From assembly GCF_029351045.1 (NCBI RefSeq), contig NZ_JARKIN010000001.1, forward strand, positions 5,425,001 to 5,489,000: 64,000 bases of DNA, given 5' to 3'. The position numbers were made by a program, and so were the translations under genes. This document shows, one piece after another, positions 42,505-53,697 of the stretch (its first letter is position 1; the number at the start of each line of letters is the position of its first letter). The notes under the pieces were generated by a model. That model worked only from the letters and a program-made list of their open reading frames with translations. It searched no databases and was not told where the DNA came from. The stretch is from Streptomyces sp. WMMB303. GTDB lineage: Bacteria; Actinomycetota; Actinomycetes; Streptomycetales; Streptomycetaceae.

Positions 42505-43095
42505 TCAGGGCTTTCCGCGGGCCTGCCCGGCGGCCTTCTCGGCGGCGGCCGACTCGGAGTCGTGCGGGCCCGTCGCGAGCCTGCCGCCGGAGCTCTCGAT
42601 GTGGGCGCGCACGAACCACTGGAACAGCTCCAGCTTGCGCAGATGCTCGATGAGCAGGTCCTGGGTGACCAGGTCGGAGCTGTCGGTCGCCTTGACGGCC
42701 TTGCGGTGGTCCTCGATCACGCCGGTGTAGACGACGTCGAGGGCGCCCAGGTGTTCGATGGCCTCGGCGCGTCCGAGCGTGTAGTCCTGCCAGGTCCGCT
42801 CGGCGACCAGCACGCCCGGGGTGCCCCAGGGCGAACCGCCCAGGGTCGAGATGCGCTCGGCCGTGTTGTCGATCATCTCGCGGACGGCGTCGACCTGCGG
42901 GTCGAGCATTTCGTGGACGGCGATGAAGTGCGGTCCGATCACGTTCCAGTGCACGTGCTTCAGCGTCAGCGCCAGGTCGTTGAGCGCGTGCAGCCGCATG
43001 CGCAGCAGTTGGATGACGCTGCCGCCCTCTTCCGTGGACATGCCGGGAACGGTGTAGGACGGGGTCGAGCCCTCGTTGGACGCGTGAGCTGCCAC
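42505..43095 (-). CDS. dps: Dps-family ferritin-like DNA-protection protein
   Basis: 196 aa. It carries the Dps ferroxidase signature: KHVHWNVIGPHFIAVHEMLD, with His47 and His49, followed by Asp and Glu ligands to about residue 73 (DAVREMIDNTAERI). It forms dodecamers that oxidise and store iron and protect DNA in stress. A short Ser/Thr-rich N-terminal tail and a Gly/Ala/Lys tail flank the core. GTG 43095 is used, with GGAGC upstream; an internal ATG 18 codons later is possible. It stands alone, with a strong terminator behind it and palindromic elements in front. Confidence 0.95.
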   Translation of the reverse strand: MAAHASNEGSTPSYTVPGMSTEEGGSVIQLLRMRLHALNDLALTLKHVHWNVIGPHFIAVHEMLDPQVDAVREMIDNTAERISTLGGSPWGTPGVLVAERTWQDYTLGRAEAIEHLGALDVVYTGVIEDHRKAVKATDSSDLVTQDLLIEHLRKLELFQWFVRAHIESSGGRLATGPHDSESAAAEKAAGQARGKP

Positions 43096-43424
43096 GGTGC
43101 GCTCCAATCCTCGGAAGTGGTCGGGAGGGACGGGGCCGGCGAGAGGGGCCGTCCTACTCCCAGCGGGTACGGCTCCACGGAGTGGGCGTACGTGAGCTGT
43201 TCCCGTCCCGGGGTTTCCGCCGGAAGCAAGGTCAAACCTTGCCGAACTCTTGTTCGGCCACCTGGCCGCCGGGGTCCGCCGGGGCCCAGCCGGCTTTGGC
43301 GGGCGAGACCATCCGTCGAACCCTTCCTGCCTGGGCCGAGCGCTAGCGCGGACGCCGGCACGAGCACCCCGAGGAGGGGCCCGGCGGGTGCCACACCTGC
43401 ACCGGCGGCGAGGCCGTGCGCAGG
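43096..43424. promoter_or_regulatory. dps upstream region with two abutting palindromes
   Basis: 329-bp gap. GCAAGGT/ACCTTGC (43226-43232 and 43236-43242) is a perfect 7-bp inverted repeat around CAA. It abuts CCGAAC/GTTCGG (43242-43247 and 43252-43257) around TCTT. They lie 130-160 bp before dps. They could be operator sites for dps, or hairpins ending transcription of the ATPase gene 168 bp away. No sigma-B-type GTTT-GGGTAT promoter was found by eye. Confidence 0.5.
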
Positions 43425-43916
43425 TCAGCTCGTGGCCCGCAGCTCGAACCATGTCGTCTTGCCCCGCGGCAGCAGATCCACGCCCCAGCGCTCGGCCAGC
43501 GTGTCCACGAGGAAGAGTCCCCGGCCGCTGGTGTCCAGCTCGCCGACCGGCAGCAGGCACGGCAGCCCGCGGGAGGGGTCCCGGACCTCGACGCGGATCC
43601 ATCCCGACCGCCGCAGCATCCGGATACCGATGGTGTGCGCGCCGGTGTGCCGCACGGCGTTGCCGACCAGCTCGGAGACGAGCAGCACGGTGTACTCCGT
43701 GCGCTCCGCCGGGAGGGCCCAGCGCTCCTCCAGCACGGCCTGGGTGAGGCGACGGGCCAGACGAGCCGATTCCGGAAGGTTGGGGAGCGGCACCTCCCGC
43801 ACGGTCGGGTCGCCCGCTCGCTCGAGAACGGTGCGCACCGGCTCGGCGTCCCACTTCCCCGCTGGGTCTTCCGGAACCCGTTCGGTCACGCTCGCCACAT
43901 CTCCCTGACCCGCCAT
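43425..43916 (-). CDS. Small HATPase-domain regulatory protein (anti-sigma factor type)
   Basis: 163 aa with a single GHKL ATPase domain: N-box SELVGNAVRHTG, then VRDPSRGLP and GRGLFLVDTLAERWG. This is the RsbW/SpoIIAB-like group that is abundant in Streptomyces; such proteins bind and phosphorylate anti-sigma antagonists or hold sigma factors. The target is unknown. The start is uncertain: ATG 43916 is used, but GTG codons about 8 to 11 codons further in have better-spaced GGGAG signals. The nearby PP2C-ATPase protein is a plausible functional relative. Confidence 0.85.
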   Translation of the reverse strand: MAGQGDVASVTERVPEDPAGKWDAEPVRTVLERAGDPTVREVPLPNLPESARLARRLTQAVLEERWALPAERTEYTVLLVSELVGNAVRHTGAHTIGIRMLRRSGWIRVEVRDPSRGLPCLLPVGELDTSGRGLFLVDTLAERWGVDLLPRGKTTWFELRATS

Positions 43917-44332
43917 GCCTCCATCATGGCGGCAGGGGGATGCCACTGGGGGCGGTTCGCGGGTATCCACCGAGGCGGTACGAGCGCCTCCAGCGCGCCG
44001 CGACCGCCGCCACCCGACGCCCCGAAAGCCGACGCATACGCACTGACCTGGGACGACTCAGGATGACAAGCCGTGCGCAACTGATCACAACGCGCCACAG
44101 CCCACCCACGAACGAGGGAGGACCGGGCACGCCTGGTTCCCCCACACGGTGGAGTGTTCGGCCTGCGCGACGCTTTACGCCACCCCCAACCACCCCACCC
44201 TGTCGTCCTCTTGCCGCGCACCGGAGCGGTCGAGCGCAGCAGCGGCCGGGAGGACGGGCCGCCGGGCCGCCGTCCGGGTGGGCAGCCGGCGGCCGGCCCC
44301 ACGTGCCGGGACCCGGCCCGGCCGCGGCCCGC
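43917..44332. other. Intergenic region, nothing recognised
   Basis: 416 bp between two minus-strand genes. It contains C-rich tracts around 44170-44210 and no ORF with a credible start and coding pattern. The promoter of the small ATPase gene must lie here, but no clear boxes were seen. Confidence 0.5.
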
Positions 44333-45124
44333 TCAGCGGAACCGGGCCTTGCCGGGGCCGTCCTCCACGAAGCTGCGCATGCCGATCTGCCGGTCCTCGG
44401 TCGCGAACAGTCCGGCGAACCAGTTCCGTTCGAGCGCCAGGCCGGTCTCGATATCGGCCTCCAGACCGAAGTCGACCGACTCCTTCGCCGCGCGCAGCGC
44501 GAGCGCCGGTCCCCGCGCCAGCCGTGCGGCCCAGGCGTGCGCCTGCTCGTACACCTCGGCGTCCGGCACCACGTGGTCGACCAGGCCGATCCGGGCGGCC
44601 TCGGCGGCCTTCACCGTCCGCCCGGTGAAGATCAGGTCCTTGGCCTTGGCCGGACCGACCAGCCGGGACAGCCGCTGGGTGCCGCCCGCACCGGGAATCA
44701 GCCCCAGCAGGATCTCCGGCTGCCCCAACGCGGCCCCCTCGCCCGCGAACCGGACGTCCGCGCACAGCGCCAGCTCGCAGCCGCCGCCGAGGGCATAGCC
44801 GGTGACGGCCGCGGCGACCGGCTTGGGGATGCGTGCCACCGCGGTGAACGCCTCCTGGAGACCGCGGGAGCGCAGGACCATCGCGGAGTGGTCCATCTCG
44901 CGCATCTCCTTGATGTCCGCACCGGCCGCGAACACCTTCTCGCCGCCGTAGAGCACCACGGCACGCACGTCCTCGCGACGGGCGGCCTCTTCGGCGAGTT
45001 CGCGCAGCAGGTCCTGGGTGGCGATGTCGAGGGCGTTCATCTTCGGCCGGTCGAGCCGGATGGTGCCGACGCCGTCGGCGACCTCGAGGCGCGCGGTGGC
45101 GCCGCTGGATTCGTCAGTGGTCAT
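44333..45124 (-). CDS. Enoyl-CoA hydratase/isomerase (crotonase) family protein
   Basis: 263 aa, the normal family length. It has the oxyanion-hole segments AAGADIKEM (68-73) and GGGCELAL (113-120), with Glu117 and Glu137 (QPEILLGLIPGAGGT) in the positions of the two catalytic glutamates, so true hydratase activity is likely. It hydrates trans-2-enoyl-CoA in fatty-acid beta-oxidation. ATG 45124 has a weak ribosome site. It is monocistronic as far as can be seen. Confidence 0.92.
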   Translation of the reverse strand: MTTDESSGATARLEVADGVGTIRLDRPKMNALDIATQDLLRELAEEAARREDVRAVVLYGGEKVFAAGADIKEMREMDHSAMVLRSRGLQEAFTAVARIPKPVAAAVTGYALGGGCELALCADVRFAGEGAALGQPEILLGLIPGAGGTQRLSRLVGPAKAKDLIFTGRTVKAAEAARIGLVDHVVPDAEVYEQAHAWAARLARGPALALRAAKESVDFGLEADIETGLALERNWFAGLFATEDRQIGMRSFVEDGPGKARFR

Positions 45125-45261
45125 GCCGGGAAGGTTAACGGCCGTTCCGCGCCGCGGACCCGGTGCCGTTCCTCACAGACCGGCCCGCTCCCCGTCGCCC
45201 CGGGGGGCCGGGCCGCTGCCGCCGGCACACGCGCGCGGCGAACCGTCCGGGCCACGGCCTG

Positions 45262-46539
45262 CTACTGCTTCGCCGTCCACTTCTCCCAGGACATGTTCCA
45301 GCCGTTGAGACCGTTGTCCGGCTTGATGGTGTCGTCCTGCGAGTTCTCGACCTCGACCACGTCGCCGACCATGGAGTGGCTGAAGAACCAGGCGCCCGGC
45401 GTCCCGTTGGCGCCGCCTCCGCGCAGGTCGAACAGGCCCACACAGCCGTGGCTGCTGTTGACCTTGCCGAACTGGGACTTGGCCATCCAGTAGTTGCCGT
45501 GGATGAAGGTGCCCGAGGTGCTCAGCCGCATCGCGTGCGGGACGTCCTTGATGTCGTACTCGCCGCCGAACCCCACGGTGTCCCCGTTCATCCGGGTGAC
45601 CTCGTGCTTCTCGCTGATGACCATCACACCGTTGTAGGTGGGGTTGGCCGGGCGGCCGGAGGAGATGGGGAAGGTCTTGATCTTCTCACCGTCGCGGGTC
45701 ACGGTCATCGTCTTCTTCTTCGCGTCCACCACGCTGACCTGCTGCCTGCCGACGGTGAACCGCACGGTCTTGCGCTGCGTCCCGTAGACGCCCTCGGCGC
45801 CCTCGACGCCGCTGAGATTGAGGTCGACGGCGACCTTCGTCCCGGCCTTCCAGTACTTCTCGGGCCGGAAGTCGAGGCGCTGGTTGCCGAACCAGTGACC
45901 CGCCACCTCGACCTCCGGGTCCGCGGTCACGGATATCGCCTTCTCCACGGCCTCCCGGTGGGCCACCGGACGGTTGAAGTTGATCGAGAACGGCATCCCG
46001 GCGCCGACCTTGTCGCCGTTCTCCGGCGTGAAATACCCCACGAACGTGTTCTGCGGGACGAACGTGGTGAACGCGGCGTGCTTGGCCGCGGCCCGCCCCT
46101 CGGAGTCCTCTGCCACGGCGTCCACCGTGTACTTGGTACCCGCTGCCAGGTGGGTGGCGGGGCGCCACACCGTGCCGCCCTCGGCGAGCTTCCCCTCGAC
46201 CTTCGTGCCCTTGGTGTCCTGGACGGTCACCTTCGTCAGCTTGCCCTTGGCCGCCTGGACCTCCAGGACACCCGAGGTCTTCACGTCGTCGGCGCCGTCC
46301 TCGGGCGCGACGGTCAGCACGGCTTCGGAGGGCCCCTTGGCGGGCTTGTCCCGGTCGCCGTCCCCGCTGTTCGCGCGGGCGTCGGTGCCGCCACCGCCGC
46401 CGCAGGTGGTCAACGTGAGCAGCAGCACCACCAGCAGCACGACGAAGCCGACGGCTGAGCCTCCGATGATCCGGGCGCGGCTGTCCCCCCGGATCGCCTT
46501 CCACGTGAGCTTCTCCCCGGCCACGGTCTTCAGATCCAA
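45262..46539 (-). CDS. L,D-transpeptidase (YkuD) with Ig-like domains, membrane-anchored
   Basis: About 425 aa. An N-terminal cytoplasmic stretch, one hydrophobic span (about 28-45) and LTTC, a poor lipobox, anchor it outside the membrane. Two Ig-like domains (about 75-275) precede the YkuD catalytic domain (about 285-400), with HGNYW and the active-site motif SSHGCVGL (Cys about 366). It makes 3-3 cross-links in peptidoglycan. The start is uncertain: TTG 46539 behind AAGGGATGG fits best, and a GTG five codons on is possible. It is followed by its paralogue upstream in tandem. Confidence 0.92.
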   Translation of the reverse strand: MDLKTVAGEKLTWKAIRGDSRARIIGGSAVGFVVLLVVLLLTLTTCGGGGGTDARANSGDGDRDKPAKGPSEAVLTVAPEDGADDVKTSGVLEVQAAKGKLTKVTVQDTKGTKVEGKLAEGGTVWRPATHLAAGTKYTVDAVAEDSEGRAAAKHAAFTTFVPQNTFVGYFTPENGDKVGAGMPFSINFNRPVAHREAVEKAISVTADPEVEVAGHWFGNQRLDFRPEKYWKAGTKVAVDLNLSGVEGAEGVYGTQRKTVRFTVGRQQVSVVDAKKKTMTVTRDGEKIKTFPISSGRPANPTYNGVMVISEKHEVTRMNGDTVGFGGEYDIKDVPHAMRLSTSGTFIHGNYWMAKSQFGKVNSSHGCVGLFDLRGGGANGTPGAWFFSHSMVGDVVEVENSQDDTIKPDNGLNGWNMSWEKWTAKQ

Positions 46540-46808
46540 GACGGCCCCATCCCTTGTCCTCACACGGCTTCGCGCACCCGTGTGCGCCCCCGAAAACGCG
46601 ACATCGCGCCGCCGGCCGTGAACGGCACATGAACGGCGGCGCGCATCCGCATTGTTAGATAACCACACCGCAATGACGGCGAACCGCACTCCGGGGTCAC
46701 CATTCGGTCGCGTTTTTGGGAAGGCCGGAAGGAGGGGAGCGCCCGGTTCACAGGCTGCGGACGAGAGGAAGGGGACGGCCGGGAGGCGGGACGCCTTCCC
46801 GGCCGCGG

Positions 46809-48095
46809 TCAGTTCAGGGCCGAACCCCGCACCCAGGTCTCCCACGGCATGTTCCAGCCGCCCAGTCCGTTGTCCGCCGCCACGGTCCGGTCGTGCGAAC
46901 CGCGCACGGTGACCAGGTCGCCGATCAGCGAGCGGTGGAAGAACCGGCCGGCGGGCGACTTGTCGTCCCCACCGCGCTCGTCCTCCAGTCCGACACACCC
47001 GTGACTGGTGTTCTTCTTGCCGAACGTGCGCTCGGGTGCCCAGTAGTTGCCGTGCAGGAAGGTGCCGCTACGGGTGAGGCGCATCGCGTGCGGGACGTCC
47101 TTGATGTCGTACTCGCCGCCGAAGCCCACGGTGTCGCCGTTCATCCGGGTCTCCTGGAACTTCTCGCTGATGACCATGCGGCCGTTGTACGTCGGGTTCT
47201 TCTTCGTGCCCGCCGTGATGTCCAACCGGTCGACCTTCCGGCCGCCCTGCCGCACGGTCAGGGTGCCGCGGTCCACGTCCACGACACTGCGCTGGTCGCG
47301 GCCGACGGTGAACGTCACCTGCTTGCGCTGTGTCCCGTAGACGCCGGGCGCTCCGCGGACATCGCGCAGCCGCAGGTCGAGGGTCACCTCGGTGCCGGGC
47401 TGCCAATAGGTGCGCGGCCGGAAGTCGAGTCTGTTGCGGCCGAACCAGTGAGGTGCGATCTCCACACGGGGGGTGGAGGTGACGTCGATGGCGCGCTCCA
47501 CGGCCGCCCGGTCGGCGATGGGCCGGCTGAACTCCAGCGAGACGATCATCGCGGTGCCGACGGTCTGGCCGTCCTCCGGACGGAAGTAGCCCACGAAGCG
47601 GTGCGGCGGCACCCGGGTGGAGAAGGTGGCGTGCCGGATCACCCGGTCGCCCTCGCCGTCGACGGCCACCACGTCCAGCTCGTAGGTGCCGGCCAACTCC
47701 AGCACCGTGCCCTTGCCGTGCCCGGCTCCGCGTCCGGAGGCGTTCTCCGCGGAGGCGGGCAGCGGACGCCAGCTCCGCCGGTCGGCGGAGAACCGGCCGG
47801 CGATGGCGCGCCCGGCGTCCTTGCCCTTGTGCTGCATACGGACGCTGCGCAGCTTCCCTTCCGGGACCGAGACCTCCACCCGGGCGTCGGTGGGCACGTC
47901 GCGGGCACCGTCCTCGGGCGTCACCCGGATGGCTCCCCCCGGCGGCTTGGAGTCGTCCACGACGGCGCATCCGGCGGGTGCGGTGCACAGCAGCGCGAAC
48001 GCCACAGCGGCCGGCACAGCGCGTACCGCCCGCCGTACGCACCCGGCGTGGTGCAACAGCGCCCCGACTCGCCGTGCCGTCCTGCCCCGCTTCAT
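46809..48095 (-). CDS. L,D-transpeptidase (YkuD) lipoprotein, paralogue of the neighbour
   Basis: 428 aa. It has a long signal peptide with an Arg-rich start and a good lipobox (PAGC, Cys about 43), so it is a lipoprotein. The layout matches the adjacent gene: Ig-like domains (about 55-275), then the YkuD domain with HGNYW and TSHGCVGL (Cys about 366). Long blocks such as MNGDTVGFGGEYDIKDVPH are shared with the paralogue, while the N-terminal halves diverge, so this is an old duplication. ATG 48095 follows GGGGA at good spacing. Same role: peptidoglycan 3-3 cross-linking. Confidence 0.94.
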   Translation of the reverse strand: MKRGRTARRVGALLHHAGCVRRAVRAVPAAVAFALLCTAPAGCAVVDDSKPPGGAIRVTPEDGARDVPTDARVEVSVPEGKLRSVRMQHKGKDAGRAIAGRFSADRRSWRPLPASAENASGRGAGHGKGTVLELAGTYELDVVAVDGEGDRVIRHATFSTRVPPHRFVGYFRPEDGQTVGTAMIVSLEFSRPIADRAAVERAIDVTSTPRVEIAPHWFGRNRLDFRPRTYWQPGTEVTLDLRLRDVRGAPGVYGTQRKQVTFTVGRDQRSVVDVDRGTLTVRQGGRKVDRLDITAGTKKNPTYNGRMVISEKFQETRMNGDTVGFGGEYDIKDVPHAMRLTRSGTFLHGNYWAPERTFGKKNTSHGCVGLEDERGGDDKSPAGRFFHRSLIGDLVTVRGSHDRTVAADNGLGGWNMPWETWVRGSALN

Positions 48096-48318
48096 GCCGT
48101 CCCCGCTCCTGTGCGTCGCCTGCTGTCGAGGGCTTTCAGCCGCCCGCTCTCACCCGGACGAACGGACCAACGAAGCGCGTGCGGGAGGGACACCGGGCTC
48201 ACGCGAGTGAACGAGGAATCCCCGGGGCCGCCGAGCCGCCCGGAGCGCGGCGCGCGGGTACCGGCGCCGCGCGAAATCCGTTCGCTCCGGACCGCGCCCT
48301 TGGCCACACTGACTGGAC

Positions 48319-49599
48319 GTGACCTCTTCCGGTGCCGCGTCAGCCTCTCTGCGTTCCCGCAACTTCGCCCTGTTCTTCACCGGCCGGGCCGTCGCCAAGC
48401 TCGGTGACGCGATGCTGCCCATCGCGCTGTCCGCCGGACTGCTCCAGCACGGCCACGGACCCGGCGCGATCGGGGCGGCGCTGGCCTCGCTGACGGTGTT
48501 CCTGGCGGGCTTCGTCATCTTCGGGGGTGTCTTCTGCGACCGGTTCGACACCCGGACGCTGATGATCGGTTCGGATCTGGTGCGGGTGGTCACCCAGGCC
48601 GGCATGTCGGCGCTCTTCCTCAGCGGGCACGTCGTGCTGTGGCAGGTGTGCGCGATCGGCGCCGTCAACGGTATCTGCGCGGGCCTGTTCCAGCCGGGTG
48701 TCGCCGGCACCATCCCCCGGGTGGCCGATGACGTGCAGGGCGCCAACGGGCTGATCCGCACGGCGGAGTCCCTGGCCATGCTGGTGGGCCCGGCCCTCGC
48801 CGGTGCGCTGGTGGGCGGCTTCTCCCCGGGCGGGGTGTTCGCGGCGCACGCCGGGACCTATCTGCTCAGCGCGGTGTGCCTGGCGCTGCTGCGGCTGCCG
48901 GCCGCCCGGGGCCGCCCGGCGGAGCGCACCCGCTACCGCGCCGATCTCGCCGAGGGGTGGCGCGAGTTCCGGGCCCGCACCTGGATGTGGAGCGTCATCC
49001 TCATCTGGATGGTCTACATGGTCACCGTCTCCGGACCGCTGGTGCCGCTGACCGCCGCCGAGATCATCCCGTCGGAGGGGCCGGGGGTCTACGGGCTCGT
49101 CAACTCGGCGCTGGGCGGCGGCACCGCGCTGGGCGGGCTGCTGGCACTGCGCTTCCGGCCCGAACGGCAACTGCGCGCCGGGTCGGTCGCACTGCTCGGG
49201 TGCTGCTGCTATCCCGCCGCGGTCGGCCTGGACCTGCCGCCCGCGGCCATGATGGCGGCCGCGGCCGTCTGGGGCGTGGGCGGCGGCGTGTGGAGCGTGA
49301 TGTGGGCGACCAGCGTGCAGACCCAGGTGCCCGGGCAGATCCTCAACCGCATTCACGCCTACGAGGTGGCCGGCTCACTCGCCATGATGCCCGCGGGCCA
49401 GGCGCTGGCCGGCCCGGCGGCGCAGCTGCTCGGAGCCCGGACGGTGCTGCTCGCCGGCGGCGTGATCATGATCGGGATCAGTGCGGCGCTGCTGTCGGTC
49501 CCGGCCGTCCGCACGCTGCGCGCGGTCCCCCGCCGGGCCCCGGCCGGCGGGGAGCCGTCCGCGGGGCGCGGCGCGGCGGCCCGCGACGTCAACGTCTGA
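48319..49599 (+). CDS. MFS transporter, drug-efflux-like
   Basis: 426 aa with about 11-12 hydrophobic spans and the loop 2-3 motif GGVFCDRFDTR (MFS motif A variant). It resembles MFS_3/enterobactin-exporter-like and TetV-type efflux proteins; the substrate is unknown. GTG 48319 is the first start in frame with the first helix; no strong ribosome site is visible. It is divergent from the L,D-transpeptidases and about 15 kb from the PKS operon, so it should not be assumed to export the product. Confidence 0.88.
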   Translation: MTSSGAASASLRSRNFALFFTGRAVAKLGDAMLPIALSAGLLQHGHGPGAIGAALASLTVFLAGFVIFGGVFCDRFDTRTLMIGSDLVRVVTQAGMSALFLSGHVVLWQVCAIGAVNGICAGLFQPGVAGTIPRVADDVQGANGLIRTAESLAMLVGPALAGALVGGFSPGGVFAAHAGTYLLSAVCLALLRLPAARGRPAERTRYRADLAEGWREFRARTWMWSVILIWMVYMVTVSGPLVPLTAAEIIPSEGPGVYGLVNSALGGGTALGGLLALRFRPERQLRAGSVALLGCCCYPAAVGLDLPPAAMMAAAAVWGVGGGVWSVMWATSVQTQVPGQILNRIHAYEVAGSLAMMPAGQALAGPAAQLLGARTVLLAGGVIMIGISAALLSVPAVRTLRAVPRRAPAGGEPSAGRGAAARDVNV

Positions 49600-49702
49600 G
49601 CCCGCTCCCGCGCGGAGCAGGGCGCTGGACAGCGGAAGCACTCCTGCCAGTTGTCCGCTATGCGGGCGCGGGTTTCGTATCAACGAACAGAATCTGGCCA
49701 AC

Positions 49703-49714
49703 CTCTGATCAGAG
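49703..49714. promoter_or_regulatory. 12-bp perfect palindrome upstream of the protease gene
   Basis: CTCTGATCAGAG, centred about 183 bp before the protease GTG. It could be an operator; there is no direct evidence. The remaining gap (49600-49891) holds a good AAGGAG ribosome site and no other clear signal. Confidence 0.35.
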
Positions 49715-49891
49715 ATCGATGCGCCGGTGACATGTCCATGTCGAAAGTGGCAGGCTCACTGCACGTCACCCGGGATGCGTACAGCAGCACGATTCCCGTC
49801 CGTACTTTCGCGTGGCGCACCGCAGTTCAGTTCTGCCCGGGCGGTTGATCAGTCATGCCGTCCGGTCCCCACGGCAGAAGGAGTCACCGAC

Positions 49892-51490
49892 GTGAGATTC
49901 ACCTCCAAGCAGCGGATATCCGCCCTCGCCGCCACGGCGGCCCTGGTCGCGGCAGGAGTCACCGCCGGAACCGCGGGCGCCGCCCCGGCCGGCGAGACCA
50001 CCGCGAACGGCGCGCTGCCCGCACAGCTGACCGCCGGCCAGCACACCAAGCTGGTCAAGGCGGCGAACACCGAGGCGGCGAAGTCCGCCGACGCCCGCGC
50101 CCTGGGCCTCGGCGCCAAGGAGAAGCTCCACGTCAAGGATGTCGTCAAGAACAAGGACGGCTCCACACACGTCCGTTACGAGCGCACCTACGACGGGCTG
50201 CCCGTACTCGGCGGCGATCTCGTGGTGCACAAGTCCGCCTCCGGCAAGCGCACCGGCACCTCCAAGGCCACCCGCGCGAAGATCGCGGTGAAGACGTCGG
50301 CCCCCGCCGCGCACAAGCCCGTCACGGCCGAGGCCAAGGGCAGCAAGGCGCCCCGGAAGATCGTCTGGGCGGGCGAGGGCAAGCCCGTGCTCGCCTGGGA
50401 GACCGTCGTCGGCGGCGTGCAGAAGTCCGGTGCGCCCAACCAGCTCCACGTGATCACGGACGCGAAGACCGGCAAGAAGCTCTTCGAGTTCCAGGGCATC
50501 AAGGAGGGCACCGGCAACAGCCAGTACAGCGGCAAGGTCGAGATCGGCACCTCGGGCTCGTCCGGCTCGTTCACGATGAAGGACGACGCGCGCGGCGGCA
50601 ACCGCACCTCCGACCTCAACGGCGGCCAGAGCGGTGAGGGCACGGTCTTCACCGACGACGACGACGTCTGGGGCGACGGCACCGCCGACGACCGGGCCAC
50701 CGCGGGCGTGGACGCGCACTACGGCGCCGGGCAGACCTGGGACTACTACAAGCAGGTGCACGGCCGCGAGGGCATCGCGGGCGACGGCAAGGGCGCCCTC
50801 AGCCGGGTCCACTACGGCGACAACTATGTCAACGCCTTCTGGGACGACTCCTGCTTCTGCATGACCTACGGCGACGGCCAGGGCAACAAGAACCCGCTCA
50901 CCTCGCTGGACGTCGCGGCGCACGAGATGTCGCACGGGGTCACCTCGACCACGGCCGACCTGGTCTACGCGGGCGAGTCGGGCGGCCTGAACGAGGCCAC
51001 CTCCGACATCTTCGCCGCCGCGGTCGAGTTCCACGCCGACAGCCCGGACGACGTGCCGGATTACCTCGTCGGCGAGAAGATCGACATCAACGGCGACGGC
51101 ACCCCGCTGCGCTACATGGACGAGCCCAGCAAGGACGGCAGCTCGCTGGACTACTGGAGCCCCGAGGCCGGGGACGTGGACGTCCACTACTCCTCCGGCA
51201 TCGCCAACCACTTCTTCTTCCTGCTGTCCGTGGGCAGCGGGGAGCGGGAGGTGAACGGCGTGAAGTACAACTCTCCCACCAAGAACGGCGAGAAGCTGGA
51301 CGGGATCGGCATCGAGAAGGCCGAGCAGATCTGGTTCAAGGCGCTCGCCGAGCAGATGACGTCGACGACGGACTACGCGGACGCGCGCAAGGCGACCGTC
51401 CAGTCCGCCACCGACCTCTACGGCGCGGACAGCGCCGAGGTCAAGGCGGTCGAGGCCGCCTGGACCGGGGTGAACGTGACCGGTAGCTGA
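49892..51490 (+). CDS. Secreted M4-family (thermolysin-like) neutral metalloprotease
   Basis: 532-aa preproenzyme. Signal peptide 1-35 (ending near AGTAGAAPA), FTP/PepSY propeptide to about 190, then the catalytic domain with zinc motif HEMSH (about 344-348), third ligand in GGLNEATSD, and the transition-state His in VHYSSGIANH. It degrades extracellular protein. No C-terminal PPC domain is present, so it is the short form. GTG 49892 with AAGGAG 9 nt upstream is a clear start. A strong hairpin lies 79 bp downstream. Confidence 0.96.
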   Translation: MRFTSKQRISALAATAALVAAGVTAGTAGAAPAGETTANGALPAQLTAGQHTKLVKAANTEAAKSADARALGLGAKEKLHVKDVVKNKDGSTHVRYERTYDGLPVLGGDLVVHKSASGKRTGTSKATRAKIAVKTSAPAAHKPVTAEAKGSKAPRKIVWAGEGKPVLAWETVVGGVQKSGAPNQLHVITDAKTGKKLFEFQGIKEGTGNSQYSGKVEIGTSGSSGSFTMKDDARGGNRTSDLNGGQSGEGTVFTDDDDVWGDGTADDRATAGVDAHYGAGQTWDYYKQVHGREGIAGDGKGALSRVHYGDNYVNAFWDDSCFCMTYGDGQGNKNPLTSLDVAAHEMSHGVTSTTADLVYAGESGGLNEATSDIFAAAVEFHADSPDDVPDYLVGEKIDINGDGTPLRYMDEPSKDGSSLDYWSPEAGDVDVHYSSGIANHFFFLLSVGSGEREVNGVKYNSPTKNGEKLDGIGIEKAEQIWFKALAEQMTSTTDYADARKATVQSATDLYGADSAEVKAVEAAWTGVNVTGS

Positions 51491-51568
51491 CCTGCGGCGC
51501 CGCCCGCCGGCTTCGTCCCGTCCCCCGACAGGGATACGGCGGACCGGTGCACGCGCCGGCATCACATC

Positions 51569-51600
51569 GGCTCCCAGGACCTGTCGAGGTCCTGGGAGCC
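51569..51600 (+). terminator. Hairpin terminator after the protease gene
   Basis: Perfect 14-bp arms (51569-51582 and 51587-51600) with a GTCG loop, 79 bp after the stop. Confidence 0.85.
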
Positions 51601-51934
51601 GTTGCCGTTCCGGACAGCGCGCCGGTGCGGGTCCTCACCGGCGCACCGCTCGGGCCCGCCGTGGCTGCCGGCGGTGTCCGGGTGGCGAGGGCGGTCGCCG
51701 GCGCACCACACCCACGCTGCGGCGGAGTCGTTGAACAGCTCGCGCTTCGCATCCGGACCGTATGCCGCTCAGTTGAGCGGTTCCGGGCCCTGCCGGTACG
51801 CGCCGCGTGCGCCGAACAGCCCGATCACCGGGGCAGGGAGGACGGCGTGCGGCTCCCGCGGAGGAGGTGAGCCCTCCGCCCCGGCCCGCCCCGCACCCTG
51901 CGACCGTCCTCACCGACCGGAGCGTCACCCACGT
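51601..51934. other. treS upstream region, nothing definite
   Basis: 334 bp between the protease terminator and trehalose synthase. The promoter of treS must lie here. Only a weak GGAG about 14 nt before the ATG is visible, and no operator was recognised. Confidence 0.4.
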
Positions 51935-53640
<1,706 letters not shown>

Positions 53641-53644
<4 letters not shown>

Positions 53645-53697
53645 TCCGGTGCCCCGGGCCGCGACCGCCCGCCCGGCCCGGGGCACGTCCGGATCAG
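53641..53697. terminator. Bidirectional terminator between treS and dctA
   Basis: Inner perfect 12-bp arms (53649-53660 and 53675-53686) extended by an 8-bp outer pair (53641-53648 and 53690-53697) with a 3-nt bulge. The outer arms contain both stop codons, so the hairpin serves both convergent genes. Confidence 0.88.

Noticed and set aside
48319..49599. Dedicated exporter of the polyketide product
   Set aside because: The MFS gene is about 15 kb away among housekeeping genes, with an IS element and unrelated genes in between.
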